Under the pieces are notes generated by a model. The model searched no databases. It worked only from the letters and a program-made list of their open reading frames with translations, and was not told the DNA's origin. From contig JAFAEH010000187.1 of assembly GCA_023424135.1 (NCBI GenBank), positions 1 to 56,845 on the forward strand: DNA of 56,845 nucleotides. The letters are read 5' to 3'. This DNA is from Actinomycetes bacterium. Lineage in GTDB: Bacteria; Actinomycetota; Actinomycetes; Actinomycetales; Cellulomonadaceae. The first letter of the stretch is position 1; every line of letters starts with the position of its first letter. This document shows positions 7,743-15,723 of the stretch, piece after piece. A program made the translations under genes and the position numbers.

Positions 7743-9845
7743 TCACATGCTGTACGTGCACTGCTCGAACGTCATCGGCGGAAGCCTGTCGAGACTCACC
7801 TTCCAGACGTCGACGACGAACGTCGCAGAGTACCAACCGTTCCCCGCGGGCTGGCCGAGCAGCTGCAGCACCCCCTGGTGCGCGCCGAGGAACTCGACCC
7901 GGACCCCCGGCTCGTCGATCCGGACGTCGGCCGCAGGCCCCCCCGTGCGGACGTCGAGCAGGACCATCTCCGGATTTCCCGTGCACGCCGCCACGGCGCT
8001 CAGGGACTGGGCGCCCACGACCCGGTCCGGCAGGAAGCCGTTGCCCGTAGAAGGGATGTTGAGCACCTCGTGCCCGAAGGTGCGCTCGAGCGGTACGGCG
8101 AACGCCATCCACGTGTTGGGGAAGAACCAACGGTCGACCCCTGCCGTCGAGTCGGCCGACCACACGACAGGAAGGTCGCGGCCCTCGGAGGCCGCGTCGA
8201 CGGCGTCCGACAGCTCGAGCGTGAACTCGTGGGCGCCACGCATGAAGACCTCGGAGGTCACGATCCTCAGCTGACCGGCGCCGGGGACGACCACGAGCGC
8301 GACGACGACGACGCATGCGGCCGCTCGCGCGGGCAACGAACGAGCTCGAACGGCACCGACGGGCAGGAGCCGCCCCGCCCACGCGACGGCGACGAAGGTG
8401 AGGACGAGCGCGATCGGCAGCACCTCGCTGACGAGGTATCGGTCCCAGTACAGGTAGAACGAGTGCTCGCGCGCCGAGCCGAGGCGTGTCGCGTGCAGCA
8501 CGAGGTAGAACAGCGCGAGCGCGCCGCCCAGCAGCGCGAGCGCCTGCGCGGGCACGTCACCGACGCGGGCGACGACGACCAGGCCCACGACGGCCCCGAG
8601 GACGAGGATCCAGCCCATACGCGACAGGATCTGCGCCACGTCGCCACCGGCCGCGACCTGCCACACGACTACCGCGACCCACCCCGCGGCGGTGAGGACG
8701 AGCAACACCCCGGGCAGCGAGCCGTGCCCGGCCGGGACCGGGGCAGCGACCCGCCCCGCGACCAGCCGCCCACCGACCACCAGAGCACCCACGACGACCG
8801 CCACGAGAGCGACGGCGGTCGACACCGCGGGGCGGGTCAGCCGGAGCGTGTCGAGCGCGTCGAGGACGCTGCTCGGGAACATCATCGCCAGCTGTGTGCT
8901 GACGAAGTACCGGTGGATCTCGGCGATGCCGTACCAGTAGCCGACCACCGAGCCGACCAACGACGCCCACCAGGCCGCCCAGGCGCCCGGCAGGACGGTC
9001 CTCCACGACCTCGCGCCCCAGGCGACCGCGAGCACCACGGTCAACGGAAGCAGCACGAGCGGTGCGTTGCCGCGCAGCAGGGCGAGCGACAGCATGACGG
9101 CAGCGGCGCCGACGGCCGTGGCGCGTCCCGCACCCGTGAACAGCCGGTGGATCAGCAGGAGCCACACCAGCAGCACCGGCGCGTTCAGCGACTCGCTGGC
9201 GGGGAAGGACGAGTACCAGACCGCGTGCAGCTGCAGAGCAGTGGCTGCTCCAGCCGCGAGTGCAGGAACCCACGCCCCCGTCACCTGCTGGACGACGCGC
9301 CCCACGGCCACGACGAGGCACATGCCCATGAACGGCACACCGATCGTCGTGCTCGCGCTGCCGAGCGCTGCGCTCGCCACCGCGAGATCGGCGGACAGCA
9401 GCGGCGGCCACGTCGCGCGCAGCTCCCCGGTGCGAGCGAGCTCGTTTGCCCAGTTGACGTAGGCACCCATGTCACCGACCCACGGCAGGAAGTCGGCCTG
9501 CCGCAGCCGTACCAGCAGGGCCAACGCGAGCACGACGACCCACGCGACGGCCACGAGCACCTCACGGCGCACCGGCCGCCGCCGCGACCCGGGCCATGCA
9601 CCGCGCCGCTTCCATGCCAGGACCGCCGAGGCGACCCACAGCGCGAGGACGGCAACAGCACCCACGCACCCCGCCCAGGCCCAGAAGGTGACGGCCAGCG
9701 GGACCCAGACCAGGCCGTGCAGCACCGAGTCGACGAGGACCGCGACGCGCCCGTCGATCTCGCGCCGCAGTGCCAGCGCCGACGATGCACCGACCACCAA
9801 CGACAGGGCCGCCAGCAGGGCCGTCGCAACGGCGACCTCGAGCAT
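7743..9845 (-). CDS. Large polytopic membrane protein, GT-C glycosyltransferase-like
   Basis: The protein has 700 residues with about a dozen hydrophobic segments to about residue 530, then a soluble C-terminal domain of some 170 residues. The first outer loop after the third or fourth segment reads FLPWVGDMGAYVNWANEL (about 119-136), an acidic pair placed as in GT-C enzymes that use polyprenyl-phosphate sugars. The tail (WFFPNTWMAFAVPLERTFG and onward) would lie outside the membrane. It is followed by manA and preceded by a polyprenyl-phosphate-type GT2, a pairing typical of glycan side-branch addition: the GT2 makes the lipid-linked sugar and the GT-C uses it. GGAGA lies before the ATG. The exact family is not recognised. 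Confidence 0.75.
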   Translation of the reverse strand: MLEVAVATALLAALSLVVGASSALALRREIDGRVAVLVDSVLHGLVWVPLAVTFWAWAGCVGAVAVLALWVASAVLAWKRRGAWPGSRRRPVRREVLVAVAWVVVLALALLVRLRQADFLPWVGDMGAYVNWANELARTGELRATWPPLLSADLAVASAALGSASTTIGVPFMGMCLVVAVGRVVQQVTGAWVPALAAGAATALQLHAVWYSSFPASESLNAPVLLVWLLLIHRLFTGAGRATAVGAAAVMLSLALLRGNAPLVLLPLTVVLAVAWGARSWRTVLPGAWAAWWASLVGSVVGYWYGIAEIHRYFVSTQLAMMFPSSVLDALDTLRLTRPAVSTAVALVAVVVGALVVGGRLVAGRVAAPVPAGHGSLPGVLLVLTAAGWVAVVVWQVAAGGDVAQILSRMGWILVLGAVVGLVVVARVGDVPAQALALLGGALALFYLVLHATRLGSAREHSFYLYWDRYLVSEVLPIALVLTFVAVAWAGRLLPVGAVRARSLPARAAACVVVVALVVVPGAGQLRIVTSEVFMRGAHEFTLELSDAVDAASEGRDLPVVWSADSTAGVDRWFFPNTWMAFAVPLERTFGHEVLNIPSTGNGFLPDRVVGAQSLSAVAACTGNPEMVLLDVRTGGPAADVRIDEPGVRVEFLGAHQGVLQLLGQPAGNGWYSATFVVDVWKVSLDRLPPMTFEQCTYSM

Positions 9846-9905
9846 GCGGGCGTCTCCTCGTGTGTGGTGCCCGCCGCAGGCCTGCGCCCACGGCGGACGG
9901 GTTGG

Positions 9906-10922
9906 TCAGGCGTTGCCGTCGACCGGCTCGACGAGCCGTGCGGCCTCCGTCGACCAGCTCTCCCACGTCGGCCCCTCGTCGGGCGCGCGGTACTGCATCT
10001 CCTTGATCCGCTCGAGCTGCTCCTCGAGCAGGATCCGGTTGGTGCGCTGGAGCTCGGAGAGCACGCCGAGCGCGAGCGCGAGCAGCGCGGCGACCGCCAT
10101 GATCGCGCCGAAGATCAGCGACTGGACGTTGCCGGCGTTCTCGTGGTTCACGGCCCAGAGCACGAGGAACCGGACCATGGGCACGAGCGCCGCGACCCCG
10201 AACACGGCGGCGAGGGTCGTGAACACGGCCTGCGGCTTGAACATCAGGTAGCTGCGCACGATCGCCGCGGCGGACTTGCGCATGTGCTGGAACATGCTCG
10301 TGAACAACCGGGACTCGCGGGTCTTCGCGTTGGTCGTGACGGGGACGCTGACGATCTTCAGCCGCTTGTGACCCGCCTGGATGATCGTCTCCATGCAGTA
10401 GCTGAACTCGGTCACGACGTTCAGCCGGATCAGCGCGGCGCGCGAGTAGGCTCGGAACCCGCTCGCCGCGTCCGGCAGGTCGGTGTCGGCCGCACCGTTC
10501 ACCACGGCCGAACCGACACGCTGCATGAGCTTCTTGAAGGGTGAGAAGTGCGCGATCGTCGCGGTCTGACGGTCCGCGATGACGATGTCGGCCGTACCGG
10601 CAACGATCGGCGCCACGAGGTCGGGGATCCGATCCTGCGGGTACTGGTTGTCGCCGTCCGTGTTGACGACGATGTCCGCGCCGTGCGCGAGCGCGTAGTG
10701 CACACCGTCGCGGAACGACCGGGCCAGGCCCATGTTGCGGGTGTGCCGCACGAAGTGGCGCACACCCAGCTCGCGGGCGACCTCGATCGTGCCGTCGGTC
10801 GAGCCGTCGTCGATCACGAGCACCTCGAGCTCGACGCCGTCGATGTGTCGGGGGATCGACGCCAGCACGGCCGGAAGCGTCGCCTCCTCGTTGAGGCAGG
10901 GAATCTGGATGAAGACCTTCAC
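9906..10922 (-). CDS. GT2 polyprenyl-phosphate glycosyltransferase (DPM1/GtrB-like)
   Basis: The protein has 338 residues from a GTG start, preceded by AGGT. IQIPCLNEEATLPAVL and VIDDGSTDGT are the dolichyl-phosphate-mannose-synthase-type GT-A opening, and VVNTDGDNQYPQDRI (about 85-99) carries the DXD. Residues about 233-300 contain two hydrophobic segments that would anchor it, followed by a helical cytoplasmic tail (ELQRTNRILLEEQLERI). It should load a sugar onto polyprenyl phosphate for use by a GT-C enzyme outside the membrane. The next gene in the operon (60-base gap) is such a candidate. Donor sugar unknown. Confidence 0.88.
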   Translation of the reverse strand: MKVFIQIPCLNEEATLPAVLASIPRHIDGVELEVLVIDDGSTDGTIEVARELGVRHFVRHTRNMGLARSFRDGVHYALAHGADIVVNTDGDNQYPQDRIPDLVAPIVAGTADIVIADRQTATIAHFSPFKKLMQRVGSAVVNGAADTDLPDAASGFRAYSRAALIRLNVVTEFSYCMETIIQAGHKRLKIVSVPVTTNAKTRESRLFTSMFQHMRKSAAAIVRSYLMFKPQAVFTTLAAVFGVAALVPMVRFLVLWAVNHENAGNVQSLIFGAIMAVAALLALALGVLSELQRTNRILLEEQLERIKEMQYRAPDEGPTWESWSTEAARLVEPVDGNA

Positions 10923-11026
10923 AGGGGACCTGGCTGTCCGTCTCGTCGTTCGGGCGGTCGCGAGATTCTACGGCCTTCGACGGAGACGGTCCGCGCCGGT
11001 CGCGCGATGCGACAGAATGGGCGACC
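10923..11026. promoter_or_regulatory. Divergent region between the GT2 gene and rmlA
   Basis: A 104-base gap. On the minus strand TAGAAT (10970-10965) is a good -10 box for the GT2-GT-C-manA operon, with a leader of about 35 bases. On the plus strand CAGAAT (11013-11018), eight bases before the rmlA ATG, is a weaker -10 candidate and would give a leaderless rmlA message. Confidence 0.45.
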
Positions 11027-11899
11027 ATGCGCGGCATCATCCTGGCCGGGGGATCCGGTACCCGACTGCACCCGATCACTCTCGGCGTCAGCAAGCAGCT
11101 GGTCCCGGTCTACGACAAGCCGATGATCTACTACCCGCTCTCCACGCTGATGCTCGCGGGCATCCGGGACGTGCTGGTGATCACGACGCCGCACGACGCC
11201 GAGCAGTTCCAGCGCCTGCTGGGTGACGGCTCGCAGTTCGGCATCTCGATCGAGTACACCGTCCAGGCCGAGCCGAACGGGCTCGCGCAGGCATTCGTCC
11301 TCGGCGCCGACTTCGTCGGCACCGACTCCGCCGCGCTCGTGCTCGGCGACAACATCTTCTACGGCCCCGGGCTGGGCTCCCAGCTCACACGCTTCGAGCA
11401 GATCGACGGCGCCGCGGTCTTCGCCTACCGCGTCGCCGACCCGACCGCGTACGGCGTCGTCGAGTTCGACGACGCCGGGCGGGCCCTGTCGCTCGAGGAG
11501 AAGCCGAGCGCACCGAAGTCCTCCTACGCCGTGCCCGGCCTGTACTTCTACGACAACGACGTCGTGGCGATCGCGCGTGACCTGAAGCCGTCCGCGCGCG
11601 GCGAGTACGAGATCACCGACGTCAACCGCGCCTACCTCGACCAGGGCCGGCTCCAGGTCGAGGTCCTCCCCCGCGGCACCGCGTGGCTCGACACCGGCAC
11701 GTTCGACTCCCTGCTCGAGGCGTCCGAGTTCGTCCGCACCGTCGAGGCCCGTCAGGGGCTGAAGGTCGGTTCGCCCGAGGAGGTCGCGTGGCGGCGGGGC
11801 TTCCTGACGGACGACGAGCTCGCGGAGCGCGCCGAGCGGCTTGTGAAGTCGGGGTATGGCACGTACCTGCTGGGCCTGCTCGATGTCGGCACCCGCTGA
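11027..11899 (+). CDS. rmlA: Glucose-1-phosphate thymidylyltransferase
   Basis: This is the first step of dTDP-L-rhamnose synthesis: dTTP plus glucose-1-phosphate gives dTDP-glucose. The 290-residue length is normal. GGSGTRLHP (8-16) is the nucleotide loop with Arg13, Lys23 in VSKQLVPVYDKP binds the phosphate, and LVLGDNIFYG (about 105-113) holds the metal-binding Asp108. The EKP block and ARGEYEITDVN block near 165-205 are also present. It is followed after 3 bases by the YfhO-like gene, so it heads the run 11027-20384. The other pathway genes, rmlD/rmlC and rmlB, are scattered at 22.6-24.1 kb and 54.0 kb. Confidence 0.97.
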   Translation: MRGIILAGGSGTRLHPITLGVSKQLVPVYDKPMIYYPLSTLMLAGIRDVLVITTPHDAEQFQRLLGDGSQFGISIEYTVQAEPNGLAQAFVLGADFVGTDSAALVLGDNIFYGPGLGSQLTRFEQIDGAAVFAYRVADPTAYGVVEFDDAGRALSLEEKPSAPKSSYAVPGLYFYDNDVVAIARDLKPSARGEYEITDVNRAYLDQGRLQVEVLPRGTAWLDTGTFDSLLEASEFVRTVEARQGLKVGSPEEVAWRRGFLTDDELAERAERLVKSGYGTYLLGLLDVGTR

Positions 11900-11902
11900 C
11901 CA

Positions 11903-14746
11903 GTGCCGCCGCATCAGTCAGACCCTCCGCTCGCCACTCCGACAACACCACCCCCGCCCGCCGCGGACCGCCGGCCGAGGGGGTGGGTCCTGGCTGCACG
12001 CTGGACCGCGTGGGTGTGCCTCGCCGCGTTCGCCCTGATGGGAATCGGGACCCCGCTGATCGGCGACGGCGTGTTCCTTGGCACCAGCACGCTGACACAC
12101 TTCGCGCCGTGGTGGTCGGTGGAGTCCGTGCGCCCGCTGGTCAACACGTGGATCGGCGACACGATCGACAGCCAGGTACCGCAGACGGTGCTGCTCAAGG
12201 AGTCCGTCCAGGCGGGCGCCGTCCGGTGGTGGAACCCGTTCATCGCCGGCGGCACGCCGCTCGGCGCAGTCCCCCACGCGGGCCTCGCGTCGCCCATGAC
12301 GTGGCCCTGGCTGGTGCTGCCGACCGCCTACGCGCCCGGTGCCGCCAAGCTCCTGGAGATCGCGGTCGCCGCGGGCGGGATCGCCCTGCTCACCCGTCGC
12401 CTCGGGCTGCGGCCCGAGGCGCGTGCCGTGGCGGCGCTCGTCTACTGCTCGAGCGGATTCGTCGTGGCCTGGACCAACTGGCCCCACACGAAGGTCGCAG
12501 CTCTCGTCCCCCTGCTGGTGTGGGCGGTGGACCGTGCCGTCGTCGAACGACGAGCGCGCGACGCCGTGGCGGTGGCGCTCGTGCTCGCCTCGATGCTGCT
12601 CGCCGGATTCCCCGCGGTCGTCGGCTACGCGGTCTACGCGTGCCTGGCCTACGCCGTCGTCCGCCTCGCCGTCCTGCAGGCCACCCGCGTGCAGTGGTTC
12701 CGCGCGGTCGGCGTGGGTCTGTCGGGCGCGTTGCTCGGAGTCGGGCTGTCGGCATGGCAGCTTCTTCCGTTCGTCGCCCAGCTCGGCACATCGGTCGACA
12801 CCGATGGTCGCGCCCAGTCCTCCGCGCAGCACCTGCCGCTCCTCTCGCTGGCGACGGCCGTTCTCCCGCAGTCGGTCGGCGACGTGTCGGACTACGCGGA
12901 GTCGTACTGGCTGGGCCACCTCAACCCGGTCGAGTCGTTCTCCTACCTGGGCGCCGCCACCCTCGTGCTCGTCGCCCTCGCGCTCGTCGTCCGACCTGCC
13001 GCGCACGGCCTACGCACTCTGCGCGCCGTCGCCATCGGCGGGCTGCTCATCACGATCGTCCTGGTCTACGTCGGCGGGGCGCCACTCACCCTCGCGCAGA
13101 AGCTGCCGGTCCTCGCCGACAACCCGATCGGTCGCGTCCGCGTGCTGGTCGGATTCTTCGCAGCCCTTGCAGCCGGTCTCGGCTGCCACCTCCTCGTGGC
13201 GCCGCGCACGACCCAACGCCCACTCCCCGCCCGGCCAACGCTCTCCTGGGCGAGCCGGGTCGCACGCTGGTCGGGCGCGGTGGTCGTGATCGGCGGCTCG
13301 GTGATCCTCGTGGTCGTCGCACTCGCCAAGGTGCCCGACGACGCGCTGCCGGGCCTGCGCCGACCCGCCACCGGCGCGCTGGTCTGCGCAGTCCTGGCAC
13401 TCGTCGTCGTGGTCGGCGCCCGGCGGCGACGCTCCGCATGGTGGCCGACCATTGGTGCGGTGCTCGTCCCCGTGCTCGTCGCGGTCCCCGCCGTCGTCGT
13501 GGCACGCACCTGGTGGCCGGTGTCGGACGCGTCGACCTTCTATCCCCTCACCGCCACGCACAACTTCCTCGCGCGGAACCTGCGGACCGAGCGCTACGTC
13601 GGCACAAGCTGGACGATGCTGCCGGGCACGAGCAGCCTGTACTCGCTGCGAGCGGCGACCGGCCACGCGTTCCACACCGCGCAATGGCAGGCGATGCTCG
13701 AGGCCGCGGACCCGGACGCGATGGGCAGCCGCACCAACTCGACGATGAGCCAGGAATCCCTCGGCTCGCCGGTCCTCGACCGCCTCGCGGTGCGCTACGC
13801 CGTCGCGAACCCAGAGGCCGCGCTGCCCGGCGACCTCCGAGGGTCCGCGTCGCCCGAGATCGAGCGTCGTACGTCCGGGCGGGCCCGCACCCCCGTCCTG
13901 AGCGGACCCGTGCGCGGGATCCAGCTCCTCCTGCCGCAGGGGGTGGATGTCGCTGAGGGCGGCGACCTCGTGGTGAGCCTGCGCAGCCTCGACGGTGAGG
14001 TCCTGACGGCCACCCGGCGCCCGACAACGGCGACTGACGAGAGCTTTGGCGCCTGGGTCGCGCTCGCAGGCGACCACCTGACCGACGACCAGCAGTACCG
14101 CATCACGCTCGAGGTCGACGGCGCCGCCTCGGTGGTCGTACCGAGCGACCGCGCCGGGAACTGGGCCGTGGGGTACGTGATCCCGGACGACGACCTCACC
14201 GTCGTGCACACGGGCGACGCGACGATCTACGAACGCGGCACCGTCGCCCCCCGCCTGCGGTGGGCCGGCGACGCCGTCGTCATCGACGACCAGGACAACG
14301 CACTCGCCGCGATCGTCGGTGGTCTCGACATCGGCACGGTGGTGCTCGAGGACGAGGCGGACGCGCGGACGGTCCCGGGCGACGCGGCGGCGGACGTCCG
14401 TGTGGTGTCCGATACCGGGGACGTCGTCACAGTCGAGGTCGACGCGGACGGCGACGGCTGGCTCGTGTATTCCGAGTCGGTACGCGGGGGCGGCTGGCAC
14501 GCCACCGTCGATGGCCGAGCCGTCGACCTCGTCCCCGCGGATGTCGCGCTCGGCGCTGTGCCCGTACCCGAGGGGCAGCACGTCGTCGAGTTGCGCTACG
14601 TGCCACCCGGGCTGCACGTCGGGGCAGCCATCTCGTCGGCCAGCCTCCTTGCCCTGCTGGGCGTCGGTGTCGTCGGTGTCCTGCGCCGGAAGGCGCGGCT
14701 GGACGACGAGGCTACGGTGTCACCTGCGCCGGGCGGGGACACATGA
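11903..14746 (+). CDS. Large YfhO-like polytopic membrane protein
   Basis: The protein has 947 residues from the GTG at 11903, three bases after rmlA. There is a proline-rich N-terminus, a first membrane segment at about 30-50, then an outer loop with an acidic residue and FAPWW. About a dozen hydrophobic segments reach to residue 540. A soluble beta-rich region covers about 545-910 and the last membrane segment is at about 912-935 (ISSASLLALLGVGVVGVL). This layout matches the YfhO/GT-C membrane family, in which members add sugar branches to lipoteichoic or other surface glycans from lipid-linked donors. The GGWHATVDG and PEGQHVVELRYVPPG motifs just before the last segment are typical of YfhO tails. 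It ends in an ATGA overlap with the next epimerase gene. Confidence 0.8.
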   Translation: MPPHQSDPPLATPTTPPPPAADRRPRGWVLAARWTAWVCLAAFALMGIGTPLIGDGVFLGTSTLTHFAPWWSVESVRPLVNTWIGDTIDSQVPQTVLLKESVQAGAVRWWNPFIAGGTPLGAVPHAGLASPMTWPWLVLPTAYAPGAAKLLEIAVAAGGIALLTRRLGLRPEARAVAALVYCSSGFVVAWTNWPHTKVAALVPLLVWAVDRAVVERRARDAVAVALVLASMLLAGFPAVVGYAVYACLAYAVVRLAVLQATRVQWFRAVGVGLSGALLGVGLSAWQLLPFVAQLGTSVDTDGRAQSSAQHLPLLSLATAVLPQSVGDVSDYAESYWLGHLNPVESFSYLGAATLVLVALALVVRPAAHGLRTLRAVAIGGLLITIVLVYVGGAPLTLAQKLPVLADNPIGRVRVLVGFFAALAAGLGCHLLVAPRTTQRPLPARPTLSWASRVARWSGAVVVIGGSVILVVVALAKVPDDALPGLRRPATGALVCAVLALVVVVGARRRRSAWWPTIGAVLVPVLVAVPAVVVARTWWPVSDASTFYPLTATHNFLARNLRTERYVGTSWTMLPGTSSLYSLRAATGHAFHTAQWQAMLEAADPDAMGSRTNSTMSQESLGSPVLDRLAVRYAVANPEAALPGDLRGSASPEIERRTSGRARTPVLSGPVRGIQLLLPQGVDVAEGGDLVVSLRSLDGEVLTATRRPTTATDESFGAWVALAGDHLTDDQQYRITLEVDGAASVVVPSDRAGNWAVGYVIPDDDLTVVHTGDATIYERGTVAPRLRWAGDAVVIDDQDNALAAIVGGLDIGTVVLEDEADARTVPGDAAADVRVVSDTGDVVTVEVDADGDGWLVYSESVRGGGWHATVDGRAVDLVPADVALGAVPVPEGQHVVELRYVPPGLHVGAAISSASLLALLGVGVVGVLRRKARLDDEATVSPAPGGDT

Positions 14747-15723
14747 CTCCGGGGTCAGAGCGTGGCACAGCTACGTCGCGAGAAGAGACGGGAGTCTCGG
14801 TGAGTGGTCCAGGTCGAGGCACGGGTCCCCGCGGCGTGGCCGTGATCGGCGCTCGGGGGTTCATTGGCAGCCGGGTCGTCACGCACCTGCGCGCGGCAGG
14901 CCGCGACGTTTTCGTCTACGACCGGGCGCACCCCGCGGTCGTCGGCGACGAGTTCGCAGATCCCGACCTCGCGTCCGCGACGGACGTCGTGTGGGCCGCA
15001 TCGAGCATCAACCCTCTGATCGCCGAGAACTACCCCGCCCGCGTCGCCGACGACGCCGAGTCCTTCTCCGCCTACCTGCGGGCGGCGGCTCGGCTTGCGC
15101 ACCCGCCGCGGACCGTGCTCCTCAGCTCGGGCGGCACGGTGTACGACCCAACCGCAACCCCGCCGTACGCCGAGACCTCGCCCACCGTGCCGCGCTCCAC
15201 CTACGGGCGTGCCAAGCTCGGGCTCGAGCGTGCCCTGCAGAGGTCCCGCGTCCCGGGCGTGGTGCTTCGGATCGCGAACGCGTATGGTCCCGGCCAGCCG
15301 GTCGCGCCAGGTCAGGGCGTCGTGAGCCACTGGCTCCGCGCCGTTGCCGCCGGCCAGGAGCTGCACGTCTACGGCGACGGCTCGACCGCGCGCGATTACG
15401 TCCACGTCGACGACGTCGCGCGCGCCGTCGTCGCGACGACGGCGCGAGACACGGGGGCGTGGGACGTGTTCAACATAGGGTCAGGCCGTGCCGCTAGCCT
15501 CAGCGAACTGCTTGAGATCACGCGCGCCGTCGTCGGCGACCATGAGGTCCGTGTCCGGCGCCATCCGGCACGCGGCTTCGACCAGCAGGCAACATGGCTC
15601 GACTGCAGGCACACCTCGGACGTGCTCGGCTGGACCGCGCAGGTGTCCCTCGAGCGCGGGCTGCGCGAGACATGGCGCGCCATCGCCCACGACGTTGCAC
15701 CGACCCCCGGGTCCGTGAGATGA
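14743..15723 (+). CDS. NAD-dependent sugar-nucleotide epimerase/dehydratase, copy 2
   Basis: The protein has 326 residues from the ATG at 14743, which overlaps the stop of the upstream gene (ATGA). A GTG at 14800 with GGGAG five bases upstream is a strong alternative and trims 19 residues before the fold begins. GARGFIG is the NAD loop, LLSSGGTVYDP holds the catalytic serine, and STYGRAK supplies YXXXK. It shares WAASSINP, the VLRIANAYGPGQ block and the NIGSGR block with the copy at 3792-4700. It probably makes a nucleotide sugar used by the adjacent giant transferase, to which it is also coupled by an ATGA overlap. Substrate unknown. Confidence 0.87.
   Translation: MTPGSERGTATSREETGVSVSGPGRGTGPRGVAVIGARGFIGSRVVTHLRAAGRDVFVYDRAHPAVVGDEFADPDLASATDVVWAASSINPLIAENYPARVADDAESFSAYLRAAARLAHPPRTVLLSSGGTVYDPTATPPYAETSPTVPRSTYGRAKLGLERALQRSRVPGVVLRIANAYGPGQPVAPGQGVVSHWLRAVAAGQELHVYGDGSTARDYVHVDDVARAVVATTARDTGAWDVFNIGSGRAASLSELLEITRAVVGDHEVRVRRHPARGFDQQATWLDCRHTSDVLGWTAQVSLERGLRETWRAIAHDVAPTPGSVR

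Noticed and set aside
7878..10544. A long open frame of about 888 codons on the plus strand.
   Set aside because: It is antisense to the GT-C-like and GT2 genes, has an arginine/glutamate/histidine-rich composition with no family motif, and results from the extreme third-position GC bias.
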